A DNA stretch of 64,000 bases from Bradyrhizobium macuxiense (lineage in GTDB: Bacteria; Pseudomonadota; Alphaproteobacteria; Rhizobiales; Xanthobacteraceae). The notes beneath the pieces were generated by a model. It worked only from the letters and a program-made list of their open reading frames with translations, ran no database searches and had not been told where the DNA came from. Positions 43,566-52,600 of this stretch are shown here, one piece after another. The stretch is taken from assembly GCF_007993935.1 (NCBI RefSeq), contig NZ_VITY01000010.1, forward strand, positions 229,824-293,823. The letters are read 5' to 3'. The position numbers and the translations under genes were made by a program. Position 1 is the first letter of the stretch; each line of letters begins with the position of its first letter.

Positions 43566-43612
43566 GGATGCGCCAAGTGTTGCATCCGTGATGCGCCAAG
43601 CGTTGCATCCGG
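43566..43612. repeat. Tandem 23-bp repeat forming two hairpins after gcd
   Basis: Two head-to-tail copies (43567-43589 and 43590-43612) differ at two positions. Each contains GATGC and GCATC separated by ten bases, so each can fold as a hairpin. They begin 10 bp after the gcd stop. They may act as an RNA end or stabiliser. Confidence 0.65.
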
Positions 43613-43734
43613 GATGACGCAGTGGTGATGAGACGTTGCGCTTGAAATGAGTTCCGCGACCTCGGCAAGGGTTGGCAAGTCAGGCCAAAGCCGCTAAAGG
43701 TCCGCCCCCTTTCACATCAAATCCCGAGCATGAC

Positions 43735-45054
43735 ATGTCGAGCGCCCCGCCCGCCGTCTCGATTGGCGTCGATTTTGGCACCAGCAACACCGTGGTCGCA
43801 CTGTCCGACGGCGACGGCCGCGTCGAGGCCGTCAGATTCGACCATGGCGGCCGCACGCATAGCGTCTATGTCTCCGCGCTGTGCTTCTGGGAGGAACGGC
43901 CCGGTGCCGGCCTGCATCCGCGCGCCGAGGGCGGCCCGTGGGCGATCGAGCAGTTCCTCGAAGGACGCACGATCCATCGCTTCATCCAGTCGTTCAAGAC
44001 CTTTGCGGCCAGCTCGGCCTTCAACACCACGCAGATCTTTCGCCAGCGCTACAAGTTCGAGGATTTGCTTGCGGCGTTCCTGCGCACGCTGACGCGCCAT
44101 GCCGGCGAGGGGTTCGATCTGGGCGCGCCGACCATCATGGTCGGCCGTCCGGTGAAGTTTGCCGGCGGCAATCCGAATGACGAACTCGCGATGCAGCGCT
44201 ACCGCGCCGCGTTCGAGCGGCTCGGCGCCGGCCATGCGCGCTATGTCTACGAGCCGGTCGGCGCGGCGTTCTCCTTTGCGCGCAGCCTCGATCACGACGC
44301 CACCGTGCTGGTCGCCGATTTCGGCGGCGGCACCAGCGACTTCTCCGTGATGCGGTTCTCGCGCAAGGGCGGCGTGCTGCGCGCCGAACCGCTGGGGCAC
44401 GCCGGCATCGGCATCGCCGGCGACACGTTCGACTACCGCATCGTCGACCACATCGTCTCGCCGCGGCTCGGCAAGGGCACCAACTACCGCTCGTTCGACA
44501 AGGTGCTGCCGATCCCCAATCATTATTATTCGAGCCTCGCGCGCTGGCATCAGCTGGCGATGATGCGAGGCAACGGCGATTTGCGCGAATTGCAGCAGCT
44601 GGCGCGCACCGCGCTCGATCCGGCGCCGCTGCACGATTTCATCACCATCGTCGACCACGATCTCGGCTTTGCGCTGTACCGCGCCGTCTCCGACACCAAG
44701 GTCGCGTTGTCGAGCAACGATCGCGTCGAGTTCCGCTTCGCCCGCGAGGGCATCGATATCGGCGCGACCGTGACGCGCGACGATTTCGAATCCTGGATCG
44801 CCGACGACATCGAGCGGCTGGGCGCCACCGTCGACGAGGCGCTGGCGAAATCAGGCATCACCGCGCGCGACGTCGAGAAGGTGTTCCTGACCGGCGGCAC
44901 CTCGTTCGTGCCGGCCGTGCAGCGCCTGTTCGCCGAGCGCTTCGGCGAAGCGCGGCTGACCTCGGCGGATCAATTCGAATCGATCGCCTATGGCCTCGCC
45001 CTGATCGGCCACACGGCCGATCCCGACCGCTGGACCTTCGCCGAAGCGGCGTGA
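43735..45054 (+). CDS. Hsp70-family protein lacking a substrate-binding domain (YegD-like)
   Basis: 439 residues from ATG at 43735 (MSSAPPAVSIGVDFGTSNT). The actin/Hsp70 nucleotide-binding fold is complete: phosphate 1 (GVDFGTSNTVVALSDG), phosphate 2 (VLVADFGGGTSDFSVM) and the adenosine motif (VFLTGGTSFVPAVQRLF). The protein stops shortly after, so the peptide-binding domain of DnaK is absent. YegD-like proteins have this layout; their clients are unknown. It is followed after 132 bp by an ABC-F gene on the same strand. Confidence 0.9.
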   Translation: MSSAPPAVSIGVDFGTSNTVVALSDGDGRVEAVRFDHGGRTHSVYVSALCFWEERPGAGLHPRAEGGPWAIEQFLEGRTIHRFIQSFKTFAASSAFNTTQIFRQRYKFEDLLAAFLRTLTRHAGEGFDLGAPTIMVGRPVKFAGGNPNDELAMQRYRAAFERLGAGHARYVYEPVGAAFSFARSLDHDATVLVADFGGGTSDFSVMRFSRKGGVLRAEPLGHAGIGIAGDTFDYRIVDHIVSPRLGKGTNYRSFDKVLPIPNHYYSSLARWHQLAMMRGNGDLRELQQLARTALDPAPLHDFITIVDHDLGFALYRAVSDTKVALSSNDRVEFRFAREGIDIGATVTRDDFESWIADDIERLGATVDEALAKSGITARDVEKVFLTGGTSFVPAVQRLFAERFGEARLTSADQFESIAYGLALIGHTADPDRWTFAEAA

Positions 45055-45186
45055 CGCGCTGCGTCGCGCCTTGATCCCGGCGCAATACGCGACTAAGTCT
45101 TTTCAATCAGCAATCCCTGAGGATGCCGACGACCATGGATTTCACCCTGACAGCAATGCCCATCAGCCTTGCCCACGGGGATATCC

Positions 45187-46776
45187 ATGCCAGCAGCGAT
45201 CACGCTCTCCCATCTGACCCTGTCCGCGCCTGACGGCCGGGTTCTCCTCTCAAATATCGATCTCAGTTTCGGTCCCGAACGAACCGGCCTCGTCGGCAGG
45301 AACGGCGTCGGCAAGACGACGCTGCTCGGCCTGATCGCAGGCCGGCAGCCGCCGCGCGCCGGTACGGTCTCGGTGCAGGGACGCGTCGCGATGCTGAACC
45401 AGACGGTTCAGGTAAATCCGGATGAACGCGTCATCGATCTGTTCGGCGCGCGGCGCACGCTGGCCGCGTTGCGCCGCGCCGAACAAGGTCTTGCGACGGC
45501 TGAGGAGCTTGCGGATATCGACTGGACGCTCGACACGCGGATCGCGGCCGCGCTGGCGCGCGTCGATTTGCCCGATGTGCTCGACGCCCCGCTGGCGATG
45601 CTATCAGGCGGACAGGCCACCCGGGCGCGTCTCGCCGCGCTGACCTTTGCGGAGCCCGACTTCCTGCTGCTCGACGAGCCCACCAACAATCTCGACCGCG
45701 CCGGACGCAAGGCGGTGATCGACCTGCTCGCCGGCTGGCGGCACGGCGCCATCATCGTCAGCCACGACCGCGAGCTGCTGGAGGCGATGGACGCAATCGT
45801 CGAACTGACCTCGCTGGAAGCCCGGCGCTATGGCGGCAGTTGGAGCCAGTACCGCGCGCGCAAGACGATCGAGCTCGCAGCCGCACGACACGACCTGGAT
45901 GATGCCGAGAAGCGCGTCGCCGAGATCGATCGCAAGGCACGGGAAGCCACGGAACGGAAGGCGCGCAAGGACAGTGCCGGCGCGAAGCAGCGCGCCAAGG
46001 GTGACATGCCGCGCATTGCCGCGGGGCTGCGCCGGGACCGCAGCGAGGACACCGGCGGCGAGGCCGCCCGCCTCGCCGAACGCCGGCAGACGCAAGCACG
46101 CGAGCTTGCCGCCGCGGCGCGCCAACGCATCGAGGTGCTGCAGCCGTTCTCGGTGCAGCTGCCGACGACGCATCTGCCGGCGGGCAGGATGGTGCTTCGG
46201 ATCGAAGCGGCCGATGCCGGTTACACCGCCGACGCGCTGATCCTGCATGGTCTCACCTTCTCGATCTCAGGCCCTGAGCGCGTCGCCATCGTCGGCCCCA
46301 ACGGCGCCGGCAAGACGACGCTGCTCAAGCTCGTCAGCGGCGAACTGACCGCGGCGCGTGGCACTGTCGAGGTGATGACCCGCTTTGCGATGTTCGATCA
46401 GGCGGTCAGCCTGCTCGATGCCCAGGCCTCGATCCTGGATAATTTCCGGCGCATCAATCCGGATGCCGGCGAGAACGCCTGCCGCGCCGCGCTGGCGCGC
46501 TTCATGTTTCGCGCCGATGCGGCCTTGCAGACCGTCGCGAGCCTCAGCGGCGGCCAGTTGCTTCGCGCCGGCCTCGCCTGCGTGCTGGGCGGCGTGAGGC
46601 CGCCACAGCTTTTGATCCTCGACGAGCCGACCAATCACCTGGATATCGAATCGATGGAAGCGGTCGAGGCCGGCCTGCGCGCCTATGACGGCGCGCTGCT
46701 GGTCGTCAGCCACGACGAGACCTTCCTCGAGGCGATCGCGATCACGCGCAGGTTGGATCTCGCTTCGCGGAGGTGA
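45187..46776 (+). CDS. ABC-F family ATPase
   Basis: 529 residues from ATG at 45187 (MPAAITLSHLTLSAPDGR). Two ABC domains without membrane helices: Walker A GRNGVGKTTLLGL and GPNGAGKTTLLKL, signatures LSGGQATRARLAAL and LSGGQLLRAGLACVL, Walker B LLLDEPTNNLD and LILDEPTNHLD. A charged inter-domain linker (about 230-330, ARKDSAGAKQRAKGDMPR) joins them. ABC-F proteins act on the ribosome in translation control or antibiotic protection rather than in transport. Which subclass this is cannot be told by eye. Confidence 0.93.
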   Translation: MPAAITLSHLTLSAPDGRVLLSNIDLSFGPERTGLVGRNGVGKTTLLGLIAGRQPPRAGTVSVQGRVAMLNQTVQVNPDERVIDLFGARRTLAALRRAEQGLATAEELADIDWTLDTRIAAALARVDLPDVLDAPLAMLSGGQATRARLAALTFAEPDFLLLDEPTNNLDRAGRKAVIDLLAGWRHGAIIVSHDRELLEAMDAIVELTSLEARRYGGSWSQYRARKTIELAAARHDLDDAEKRVAEIDRKAREATERKARKDSAGAKQRAKGDMPRIAAGLRRDRSEDTGGEAARLAERRQTQARELAAAARQRIEVLQPFSVQLPTTHLPAGRMVLRIEAADAGYTADALILHGLTFSISGPERVAIVGPNGAGKTTLLKLVSGELTAARGTVEVMTRFAMFDQAVSLLDAQASILDNFRRINPDAGENACRAALARFMFRADAALQTVASLSGGQLLRAGLACVLGGVRPPQLLILDEPTNHLDIESMEAVEAGLRAYDGALLVVSHDETFLEAIAITRRLDLASRR

Positions 46777-46826
46777 TGCAGAAGGTTCGTTCAATGTTTC
46801 GAACGAAAGCGTTGGTCGGAAAGTGA

Positions 46827-46879
46827 ACAGCCGAGCACGCGTCGCCTTGGGGCAGGTTGTAGGCGCGGTGCTCGGCTGT
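46827..46879. repeat. 12-bp perfect inverted repeat downstream of the ABC-F gene
   Basis: ACAGCCGAGCAC (46827-46838) and GTGCTCGGCTGT (46868-46879) flank a 29-base loop. A smaller repeat TTCGTTC/GAACGAA (46786-46807) precedes it. Either could end the ABC-F transcript, though no T-run follows. Confidence 0.5.
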
Positions 46880-46962
46880 CAGGCCGCGCGGCGGTGCGGC
46901 CATCCCCGTAGGCTTCGCTCACCCCCATGAGCGAGGCCGTCGGAGTCAGATCTCGCCTGTTG

Positions 46963-47073
46963 CTAAATCCGCGCTGTCGAATGCAGTGCGTTTCGCCAAA
47001 GGGCAAATGCGACGAAGCCTGCCAGCAGCACAAAACCGCCACCGACCGCGATCAATAAATGCGCGAACGTCAT
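46963..47073 (-). CDS. Candidate 36-aa single-span membrane peptide
   Basis: Minus-strand frame from ATG at 47073: MTFAHLLIAV, then GGGFVLLAGFVAFALW, then RNALHSTARI and TAG. Almost the whole peptide is one hydrophobic helix with a short basic tail. Only a distant GGGA stands before the start. There is no overlapping gene. Such tiny membrane proteins are easily missed; without homologues it remains a candidate. Confidence 0.4.
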   Translation of the reverse strand: MTFAHLLIAVGGGFVLLAGFVAFALWRNALHSTARI

Positions 47074-47556
47074 TTGGAACATCCCAATTGTGAAGCATCA
47101 TGCGGCGCGAGATGCGCCGCAATCTGGCAATCAAATGCACTTCAGGAATTGATTTGCCCCGCCGGCCGCCGCCGGACAGCCCGAAAGGTGGCTGGCACTG
47201 CGCTCTGCCCACCCTTCGATTTCAGAGAGACTGTCGAGCCACTCGGCTCTCGCCTCCCATCGCGCGGTTCGTCACACCGCTCAACTGTCACGAGGATAAT
47301 CGATAAAATTTTACCGACAATCGAAAGGGAAAATTAAGGTTACCGGCGCGGCTCCCGCCAAAATATCGAAAACAACCCCATGCAAAGGAGCCCGCGGCGG
47401 TCGCGACCGCCGATTTGGGCGGGCGCGCTTCGCTATACCGGCGCGCGATCTCCTCGATCAGCAAGACACGGTCGGAAGCGGAACTGGCAAAAAATACAGC
47501 CGACACAATATCCTTGCGTCCATCGAGGAAGTGGTCCGCAGTGCTACGCTTCAGGC
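47074..47556. other. Intergenic region beyond the RND gene (483 bp)
   Basis: No supported gene. Around 47290-47345 the sequence turns AT-rich (ATAAAATTTTACCGAC), unlike its surroundings, which may mark the edge of the efflux module or the transcript end of the RND gene read on the minus strand. Several short frames here have no ribosome binding site. Confidence 0.45.
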
Positions 47557-50500
47557 CTATTCGGCGGCCAACGCCCGCCGTAGTTCCGGCCGCTCCGTCG
47601 AATTCTGATGGACCTGATCTGCCGTGGGCTTGATCCGGAACCACGCTGCATAAAGCGCGGGAAGGAACAGCAGAATCAGGACCGTTCCGACCGCAGTACC
47701 GCCGATCAGCGTGTAGGCCATCGATCCCCAGAACACGGAATGCGTGAGGGGAATGAATGCCAGCACGGCAGCAAGCGCGGTCAGGATCACGGGCCGTGTG
47801 CGTTGCACCGTGGCCTCGATGACGGCGTGATAGTCGTCAAGGCCCGCAGCGAGGTTTTCCTTGATCTGTTCTGTCAGGATCAGCGTATTGCGCATCAGGA
47901 TGCCGGCCAGTCCTATCAGGCCCAGAATGGCGTTGAAGCCGAAGGGCTGGTTGAAGGTCAGCAACATGGGCACGACGCCCACAAGGCCGAGCGGTGCCGT
48001 CAGCATCACCAGAGCCATCGTTGAGAACGACCGCACCTGTAGCATGATGACGATCAGCGTAGCGGCGATCATGGCCGGGAAGACCAGAAAAAGCGCGGAA
48101 TTCGCTTTGCCGGCCTCTTCGATCGATCCACCCATTTCGATGCGATAGCCGGCAGGAAGGGATGCGATCAGCGGCTCAAGGGCCGTCTTGATTTCCTTGG
48201 AGACCTCTGGAGGCTGAGTCGCTTCATTGATGTCCGAGCGGATCGTAATGACGGGCGTACGATCGCGACGCTTCAGAACCGGCTCTTCAAGTCGGATTTC
48301 GGAATGGCCGACTTGGTCGAGCGGAATCGAGCGGCCGTCCCGGCTCATCAGGGAGAAATCGGCCAGACGCGTCGGATCCAGCCGCTCTCCGCCGGCGCTG
48401 CGTGCCACGATGGCGACGTTGCGGATGTCCTCGCGGACCTGCGTTACCGTGATGCCGGTGAGAAGGAACTGAAGTTGCCGGCCTACCTCGGCCGGCGAAA
48501 GGCCGATGAGGTTCAGTCGGTCCTGATCCGGAATGAAGCGGAGCACGGGCGTGCGATTACCCCAGTCGCGATTCGCCTGCCGGACATCGGGAACGCCTCG
48601 CATGATAGCGAGAGCCTTGTCAGAGATCGCGTACAACTGCGCAGGGTCGGGCCCCATGACCCGAAATTCCACCGGGAACGGCGTGTAGGGTCCGAACACA
48701 AGCTGAGCGACGCGGACATAGGCCTCAGGTGCAAGCCCTTGTGACACGGCCTCTCGGAGCCGGTGCTTCAAGGTTTCGCGCGCCTCGGCATCGGCCGTCA
48801 GCACGACGATCTTTGCGAAGGCAGGATCAGGCAGTTCCGGCGCCATCGCAAAGAAGAAGCGCGGGGCGCCCTGACCGACATAGCTGGTGACGATCTTCGC
48901 CTCGGGCTGATCGTGCAGCCAACCTTCGAGTTTCTCGACAGCGGCAGTCGTCGTCTCGATGCTGGTGCCTTCCGGCAGGCGAACCTCCACCAGAACTTCG
49001 GGGCGGTCGGACGTTGGGAAGAACTGCTGCTTGAGGGCGCCCATCCCGGCGCCGGAGAGCGCGAACGCGATGGCGACGATGCCGACGGTCAAGAACTTGT
49101 GGCGCACAGCGAAGGTGATGAGTCGCCGTAGGCGCCGATAGTTCGGCGTGTCGTAGATTGCGTGGTGGCCGCCCTCGACCGGCTTGATCGCGGGCAGCAT
49201 CTTGACGCCAAGATAGGGCGTGAAGACAACCGCAACGATCCACGAAACGATGAGAGCGAACCCGAGGACCCAGAAGATGTTGCCGGCATATTCGCCGGCC
49301 GTCGAGCGCGCGAAGCCCACGGGCAGGAACCCGGCGACCGTCACGAGTGTTCCCGACAGCATCGGCGCCGCAGTGTGGCTCCAGGCATAGGCCGCCGCCT
49401 TGATGCGGTCCATGCCCTCTTCCATTTTCACCACCATCACCTCGATGGCGATGATCGCGTCGTCGACGAGAAGACCAAGCGCCAGGATGAGAGCACCGAG
49501 CGTGATGCGGTCGAAGAACCGGCCTGTTTCCAGCATGATGAGGAACACGACGGCAAGCGTCAGAGGGACCGCGGCCGCCACGACCATGCCGACGCGCCAG
49601 CCGAGGCTGAGCAGGCTCACCAGCAACACCACGCTGAGCGCCATCGCGAACTTCATCATGAATTCGTCGACGGCAGAGGTGATGTTGACGGCCTGATCGG
49701 TCACCTTGTCGAGCGTCATCCCGAGCGGCAGTGTCCGTGCGATCGCTGCGGACCTCTCTTCCAGATGCTTGCCGAGCGCGAGGCCATTCCAGCCCTCCTG
49801 CATGACCGCCGCGAGCACGATTGTGGGCTCGCCCTGGTGTCGGATGATGTAGGTGGGTGGATCCTCGTAGCCGCGGCGGACATCGGCGATATCCGAAAGC
49901 CTGAGCGTTCGCCCCGCAGCGACGATTGGCGTGTCGGCGATCGCCTGGACACTGTCATAGGCGCCATCGAGCCGGATGAAGACTTGCGGACCCTTGGTAT
50001 CGATCGAGCCTGCCGGGGTGACGGTGTTCTGCCGCTGCAGGGCGGCTACGATGTCCTGCGCCGACACACCGAGCGTCGCCAGCTTGGCAAAGGAGAACTC
50101 GACGAATATCTGCTCGGGACGTTCGCCCAGGATGTTGATCTTCTTGACGCCGGGCACGTGCAGGAGGTCCTGGCGGATCACCTCGGCTTTCCTGGCGAGC
50201 TCGCGCATCGGCATGCCCTTGGCCTTGAGGGCATAGAGCGCGAAGCTCACGTCGGAATATTCGTCGTTGACGAAAGGGCCGAGCACGCCGGATGGCAGGT
50301 TGCGGGCTTCATCCCCGAGCTTCTTGCGGGCCTGATAAAACTCCTCCTGGACGGCGGATGGCGGTGTGCTGTCCTTCAGCGTGACGGTCAGATACGCGTA
50401 ACCCGGCCGCGTCGTCGTCTCGACCCGGTCGTACCAGGTCAACTCCTGAAGCCGCTTCTCCAGGGGTTCGGCGACGAGGTCCTGCATCTCGCGCGCAGTC

Positions 50501-50667
50501 GCACCCGGCCATACCGTGGTGACCGTCAGGGTCTTGATGGTGAAATTGGGGTCCTCCGCGCGCCCAAGCATGAAGAAGGCGTAGGCGCCCGCGGCGGCCA
50601 GCAGGAGGATGAAGAACAGGGTGACAGCCCGTTCGCGAACGGCGATCGCGGAAAGATTGAAGCGCAT
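47557..50667 (-). CDS. RND efflux pump inner-membrane permease
   Basis: 1036 residues from ATG at 50667, whose A overlaps the stop of the fusion-protein gene (TGATG). Twelve membrane helices with two large periplasmic loops. Diagnostic stretches: ALGLLVDDAIIAIEVMVVKMEEG in helix 4 with the proton-relay Asp pair, TVTTVWPGATAREMQDLVAEP, NAILGLIGLAGILMRNTLIL and GGTAVGTVLILLFLPALYAAWF. It exports toxic compounds by proton antiport with the fusion protein at 50667-51776. No outer-membrane TolC-type gene is nearby. Expression is probably set by the divergent TetR repressor. Confidence 0.93.
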   Translation of the reverse strand: MRFNLSAIAVRERAVTLFFILLLAAAGAYAFFMLGRAEDPNFTIKTLTVTTVWPGATAREMQDLVAEPLEKRLQELTWYDRVETTTRPGYAYLTVTLKDSTPPSAVQEEFYQARKKLGDEARNLPSGVLGPFVNDEYSDVSFALYALKAKGMPMRELARKAEVIRQDLLHVPGVKKINILGERPEQIFVEFSFAKLATLGVSAQDIVAALQRQNTVTPAGSIDTKGPQVFIRLDGAYDSVQAIADTPIVAAGRTLRLSDIADVRRGYEDPPTYIIRHQGEPTIVLAAVMQEGWNGLALGKHLEERSAAIARTLPLGMTLDKVTDQAVNITSAVDEFMMKFAMALSVVLLVSLLSLGWRVGMVVAAAVPLTLAVVFLIMLETGRFFDRITLGALILALGLLVDDAIIAIEVMVVKMEEGMDRIKAAAYAWSHTAAPMLSGTLVTVAGFLPVGFARSTAGEYAGNIFWVLGFALIVSWIVAVVFTPYLGVKMLPAIKPVEGGHHAIYDTPNYRRLRRLITFAVRHKFLTVGIVAIAFALSGAGMGALKQQFFPTSDRPEVLVEVRLPEGTSIETTTAAVEKLEGWLHDQPEAKIVTSYVGQGAPRFFFAMAPELPDPAFAKIVVLTADAEARETLKHRLREAVSQGLAPEAYVRVAQLVFGPYTPFPVEFRVMGPDPAQLYAISDKALAIMRGVPDVRQANRDWGNRTPVLRFIPDQDRLNLIGLSPAEVGRQLQFLLTGITVTQVREDIRNVAIVARSAGGERLDPTRLADFSLMSRDGRSIPLDQVGHSEIRLEEPVLKRRDRTPVITIRSDINEATQPPEVSKEIKTALEPLIASLPAGYRIEMGGSIEEAGKANSALFLVFPAMIAATLIVIMLQVRSFSTMALVMLTAPLGLVGVVPMLLTFNQPFGFNAILGLIGLAGILMRNTLILTEQIKENLAAGLDDYHAVIEATVQRTRPVILTALAAVLAFIPLTHSVFWGSMAYTLIGGTAVGTVLILLFLPALYAAWFRIKPTADQVHQNSTERPELRRALAAE

Positions 50668-51776
50668 CAGTTGCTCCTGTCCTGAGCGGCAGCCCTGACG
50701 CGAGCGCCCTCCTGCAGGAGATGAGCGCCGAGCGAGACAACGGAATCCCCAGAGCTCAGTCCGGAGATCACAGCGGCTTCACTCGTCACACGTGCAAGCT
50801 TGATGGGCCGAAAGTGCACGGTCGAGGTCGCGCGCTCGAAGACCCAGACGCCGGTCTGCCGGCCGTCATCGAGCACGGCTCCCAGCGGGACCTGCACTTT
50901 CGGCTGGGTCTCCTGGCTTGCAAGCCGAATGGTGACGGTCGCGCCAAGCGGTGCCGCCGCAGCCTCGCCGTCGAGCACGTAGCGGGCCTCATAGGTGCGG
51001 GTCTGGGCATCGGCGGAATCCGACAACTGCCGAAGATGCGCCGCATAGTGCCGTCCATCGCTCCCGTACAGGCTGGCCTCTGCGACCGAGCCGATCGCCG
51101 GCCGGATTGTCTCGGGAAGCGCCACCACAGCTTCGCGGGGACCGGCCTGTGCAAGCCGAATGACCGTCTGCCCCGCGGAGACCACCTGTCCCGGCTCACC
51201 AAGCGTTTGGGTGACCGTTCCGTCCGCATCCGCCACCAGCGTGGAATAGGTCGCCTGGTTTTCGGCGACCCGCGCTTCGGCTTCGGCCGCGGCGAGTTGC
51301 GCGTTCGCGGTGTCCGACGCGGCCTTCGCCTGCTCATAGCGCTGCCGAGACGTCCATCCGTCGTTGACGAGGTTGGCATATCGGCGCTCATCTGCATCCG
51401 TCTGAACGACAGTCGCGCGCGCCGCGGCAACGGCGTTGCGCTTCGCCGTGAGCGCAAGGCGCAGGTCGGTTTCATCGATCCGCAGCAGCGGCTGCCCGGC
51501 CTTGACCTGCTCGCCGACATTCACGAGCCGTTCGACGATCTTGCCGGCGACGCGAAAGCCGAGATTGCTTTCCACCCTCGCGCCTATGGTGCCCGTGAAG
51601 CCGCGTTCGGATCCGCTCATCCGCACCGGCGTCACCAGACTGACCAGCGGCGGCTCCTGCCGCGGGTCGCGCGCCGCGGAGGCTTCTTGAGCGGGAATGG
51701 CGAGAGTAGCGAAGACGGCCGCTCCGGACGCGACAATCAGGACGCCAGCCAAGATCATCAGTTTGCTCTTCTTCAT
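50667..51776 (-). CDS. RND efflux membrane fusion protein
   Basis: 369 residues from ATG at 51776 (MKKSKLMILAGVLIVASGAA). N-terminal signal/anchor, then the lipoyl halves (ESNLGFRVAGKIVERLVNVG, VKAGQPLLRIDETDLRLALT), an alpha-hairpin rich in Ala/Arg (residues about 105-170), then ADGTVTQTLGEPGQVVSAGQTV and the beta-barrel. It links the permease to an outer-membrane channel. First gene of the pump operon; four operator-like palindromes lie between it and tetR. Confidence 0.93.
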   Translation of the reverse strand: MKKSKLMILAGVLIVASGAAVFATLAIPAQEASAARDPRQEPPLVSLVTPVRMSGSERGFTGTIGARVESNLGFRVAGKIVERLVNVGEQVKAGQPLLRIDETDLRLALTAKRNAVAAARATVVQTDADERRYANLVNDGWTSRQRYEQAKAASDTANAQLAAAEAEARVAENQATYSTLVADADGTVTQTLGEPGQVVSAGQTVIRLAQAGPREAVVALPETIRPAIGSVAEASLYGSDGRHYAAHLRQLSDSADAQTRTYEARYVLDGEAAAAPLGATVTIRLASQETQPKVQVPLGAVLDDGRQTGVWVFERATSTVHFRPIKLARVTSEAAVISGLSSGDSVVSLGAHLLQEGARVRAAAQDRSN

Positions 51777-51794
51777 CGCCGCCTCCAGGCCATT

Positions 51795-51843
51795 TAGATT
51801 TCGATTGAACTCTATAATCACATTAGAGTTCGATCGCAATCTA
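51795..51843. promoter_or_regulatory. TetR operator pair A/B (pump side)
   Basis: Site A, TAGATTTCGATTGAACTCTA (51795-51814), and site B, TAGAGTTCGATCGCAATCTA (51824-51843), are each imperfect 20-bp palindromes of the form TAGAnTnCGATCGnAnTCTA, 29 bp apart centre to centre. As a pair they form a larger inverted repeat. They lie directly upstream of the fusion-protein start. Confidence 0.75.
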
Positions 51844-51927
51844 AATTGGGGTGCTGACGGGAATGTGATCGCCCGGAATCGGTCATTTCGGCCCTCGGGG
51901 CGCTGCCGTTCCAGGCTCGGGACTTGA

Positions 51928-51976
51928 TAGATTGCACTCGAACGCTATTTGAGATATAGAGTTCGAACGAAATCCA
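51928..51976. promoter_or_regulatory. TetR operator pair C/D (tetR side)
   Basis: Site C, TAGATTGCACTCGAACGCTA (51928-51947), and site D, TAGAGTTCGAACGAAATCCA (51957-51976), repeat the A/B arrangement with the same 29-bp spacing, 133 bp further on. Site D ends three bases before the GGAG of the tetR gene, so bound repressor should block its own expression. Confidence 0.75.
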
Positions 51977-51990
51977 AATGGAGATCCATG

Positions 51991-52569
51991 ATGCGCGTTA
52001 GCCGGATTCAGGCAGCTGAGAACCGCCAGACCGTGATCAACGTGGCCAGTCGCCTCTTCAGGGAGCGCGGCTTCGATGGCATCGGGCTCAAGGATCTGAT
52101 GGAGGGGGCGGGGCTAACCCAAGGCGCCTTCTACAAGCAGTTCGAGTCCAAGGAGGACTTGGCGGCGCAGGCGTCCAGACGCGCGTTGGAGAGCGCCTCA
52201 GAGCGGTGGTCGGCCGCGATCGCGGAGAATCCTGATGATCCGCTTGGCGCGGTGATCGCGTTCTATCTGAGTGCAGGGCATCGTGAAGAAAAGCTGGACG
52301 GCTGCCCCGTCGTGGCGCTCGGCTCGGACGCCGCCAGGCAGGGGCCCGGCGTGAAAGCTGCGTTCGAAGAGGGCATCAAGGCGTATCTCGAAGTCCTCGG
52401 CCCCTTGCTTCCCGAGACCGACGGCGAGGATTCCAACAGGAAGGCCATGGTCGTTCTGTCGACGATGGTCGGCGCCATGACGCTATCGCGCGCCATCAAC
52501 GACCCAGATCTCGCTCAGGCGTTTCTGAATGCGGCTGTCGAACACGTTCGCGAAGCCGCTGCCGCTTAA
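51991..52569 (+). CDS. TetR/AcrR-family repressor
   Basis: 192 residues from ATG at 51991, seven bases after GGAG; ATG at 51988 is an alternative. The N-terminal HTH is complete (VINVASRLFRERGFDGIGLKDLMEGAGLTQGAFYKQFESKEDLA). The ligand domain follows, ending in LSRAINDPDLAQAFLNAAVEHV. It is divergent from the RND pump genes and is their probable repressor, acting through the four palindromes at 51795-51976. A hydrolase gene follows closely. Confidence 0.93.
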   Translation: MRVSRIQAAENRQTVINVASRLFRERGFDGIGLKDLMEGAGLTQGAFYKQFESKEDLAAQASRRALESASERWSAAIAENPDDPLGAVIAFYLSAGHREEKLDGCPVVALGSDAARQGPGVKAAFEEGIKAYLEVLGPLLPETDGEDSNRKAMVVLSTMVGAMTLSRAINDPDLAQAFLNAAVEHVREAAAA

Positions 52570-52600
52570 AGATGGCCCCGCAAAGCACAGAGCACTCAGC

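Noticed and set aside
47288..47644. Minus-strand frame of 118 codons overlapping the end of the RND gene
   Set aside because: It begins inside the RND gene in another frame and has no start signal; the remainder lies in an AT-rich intergenic stretch.
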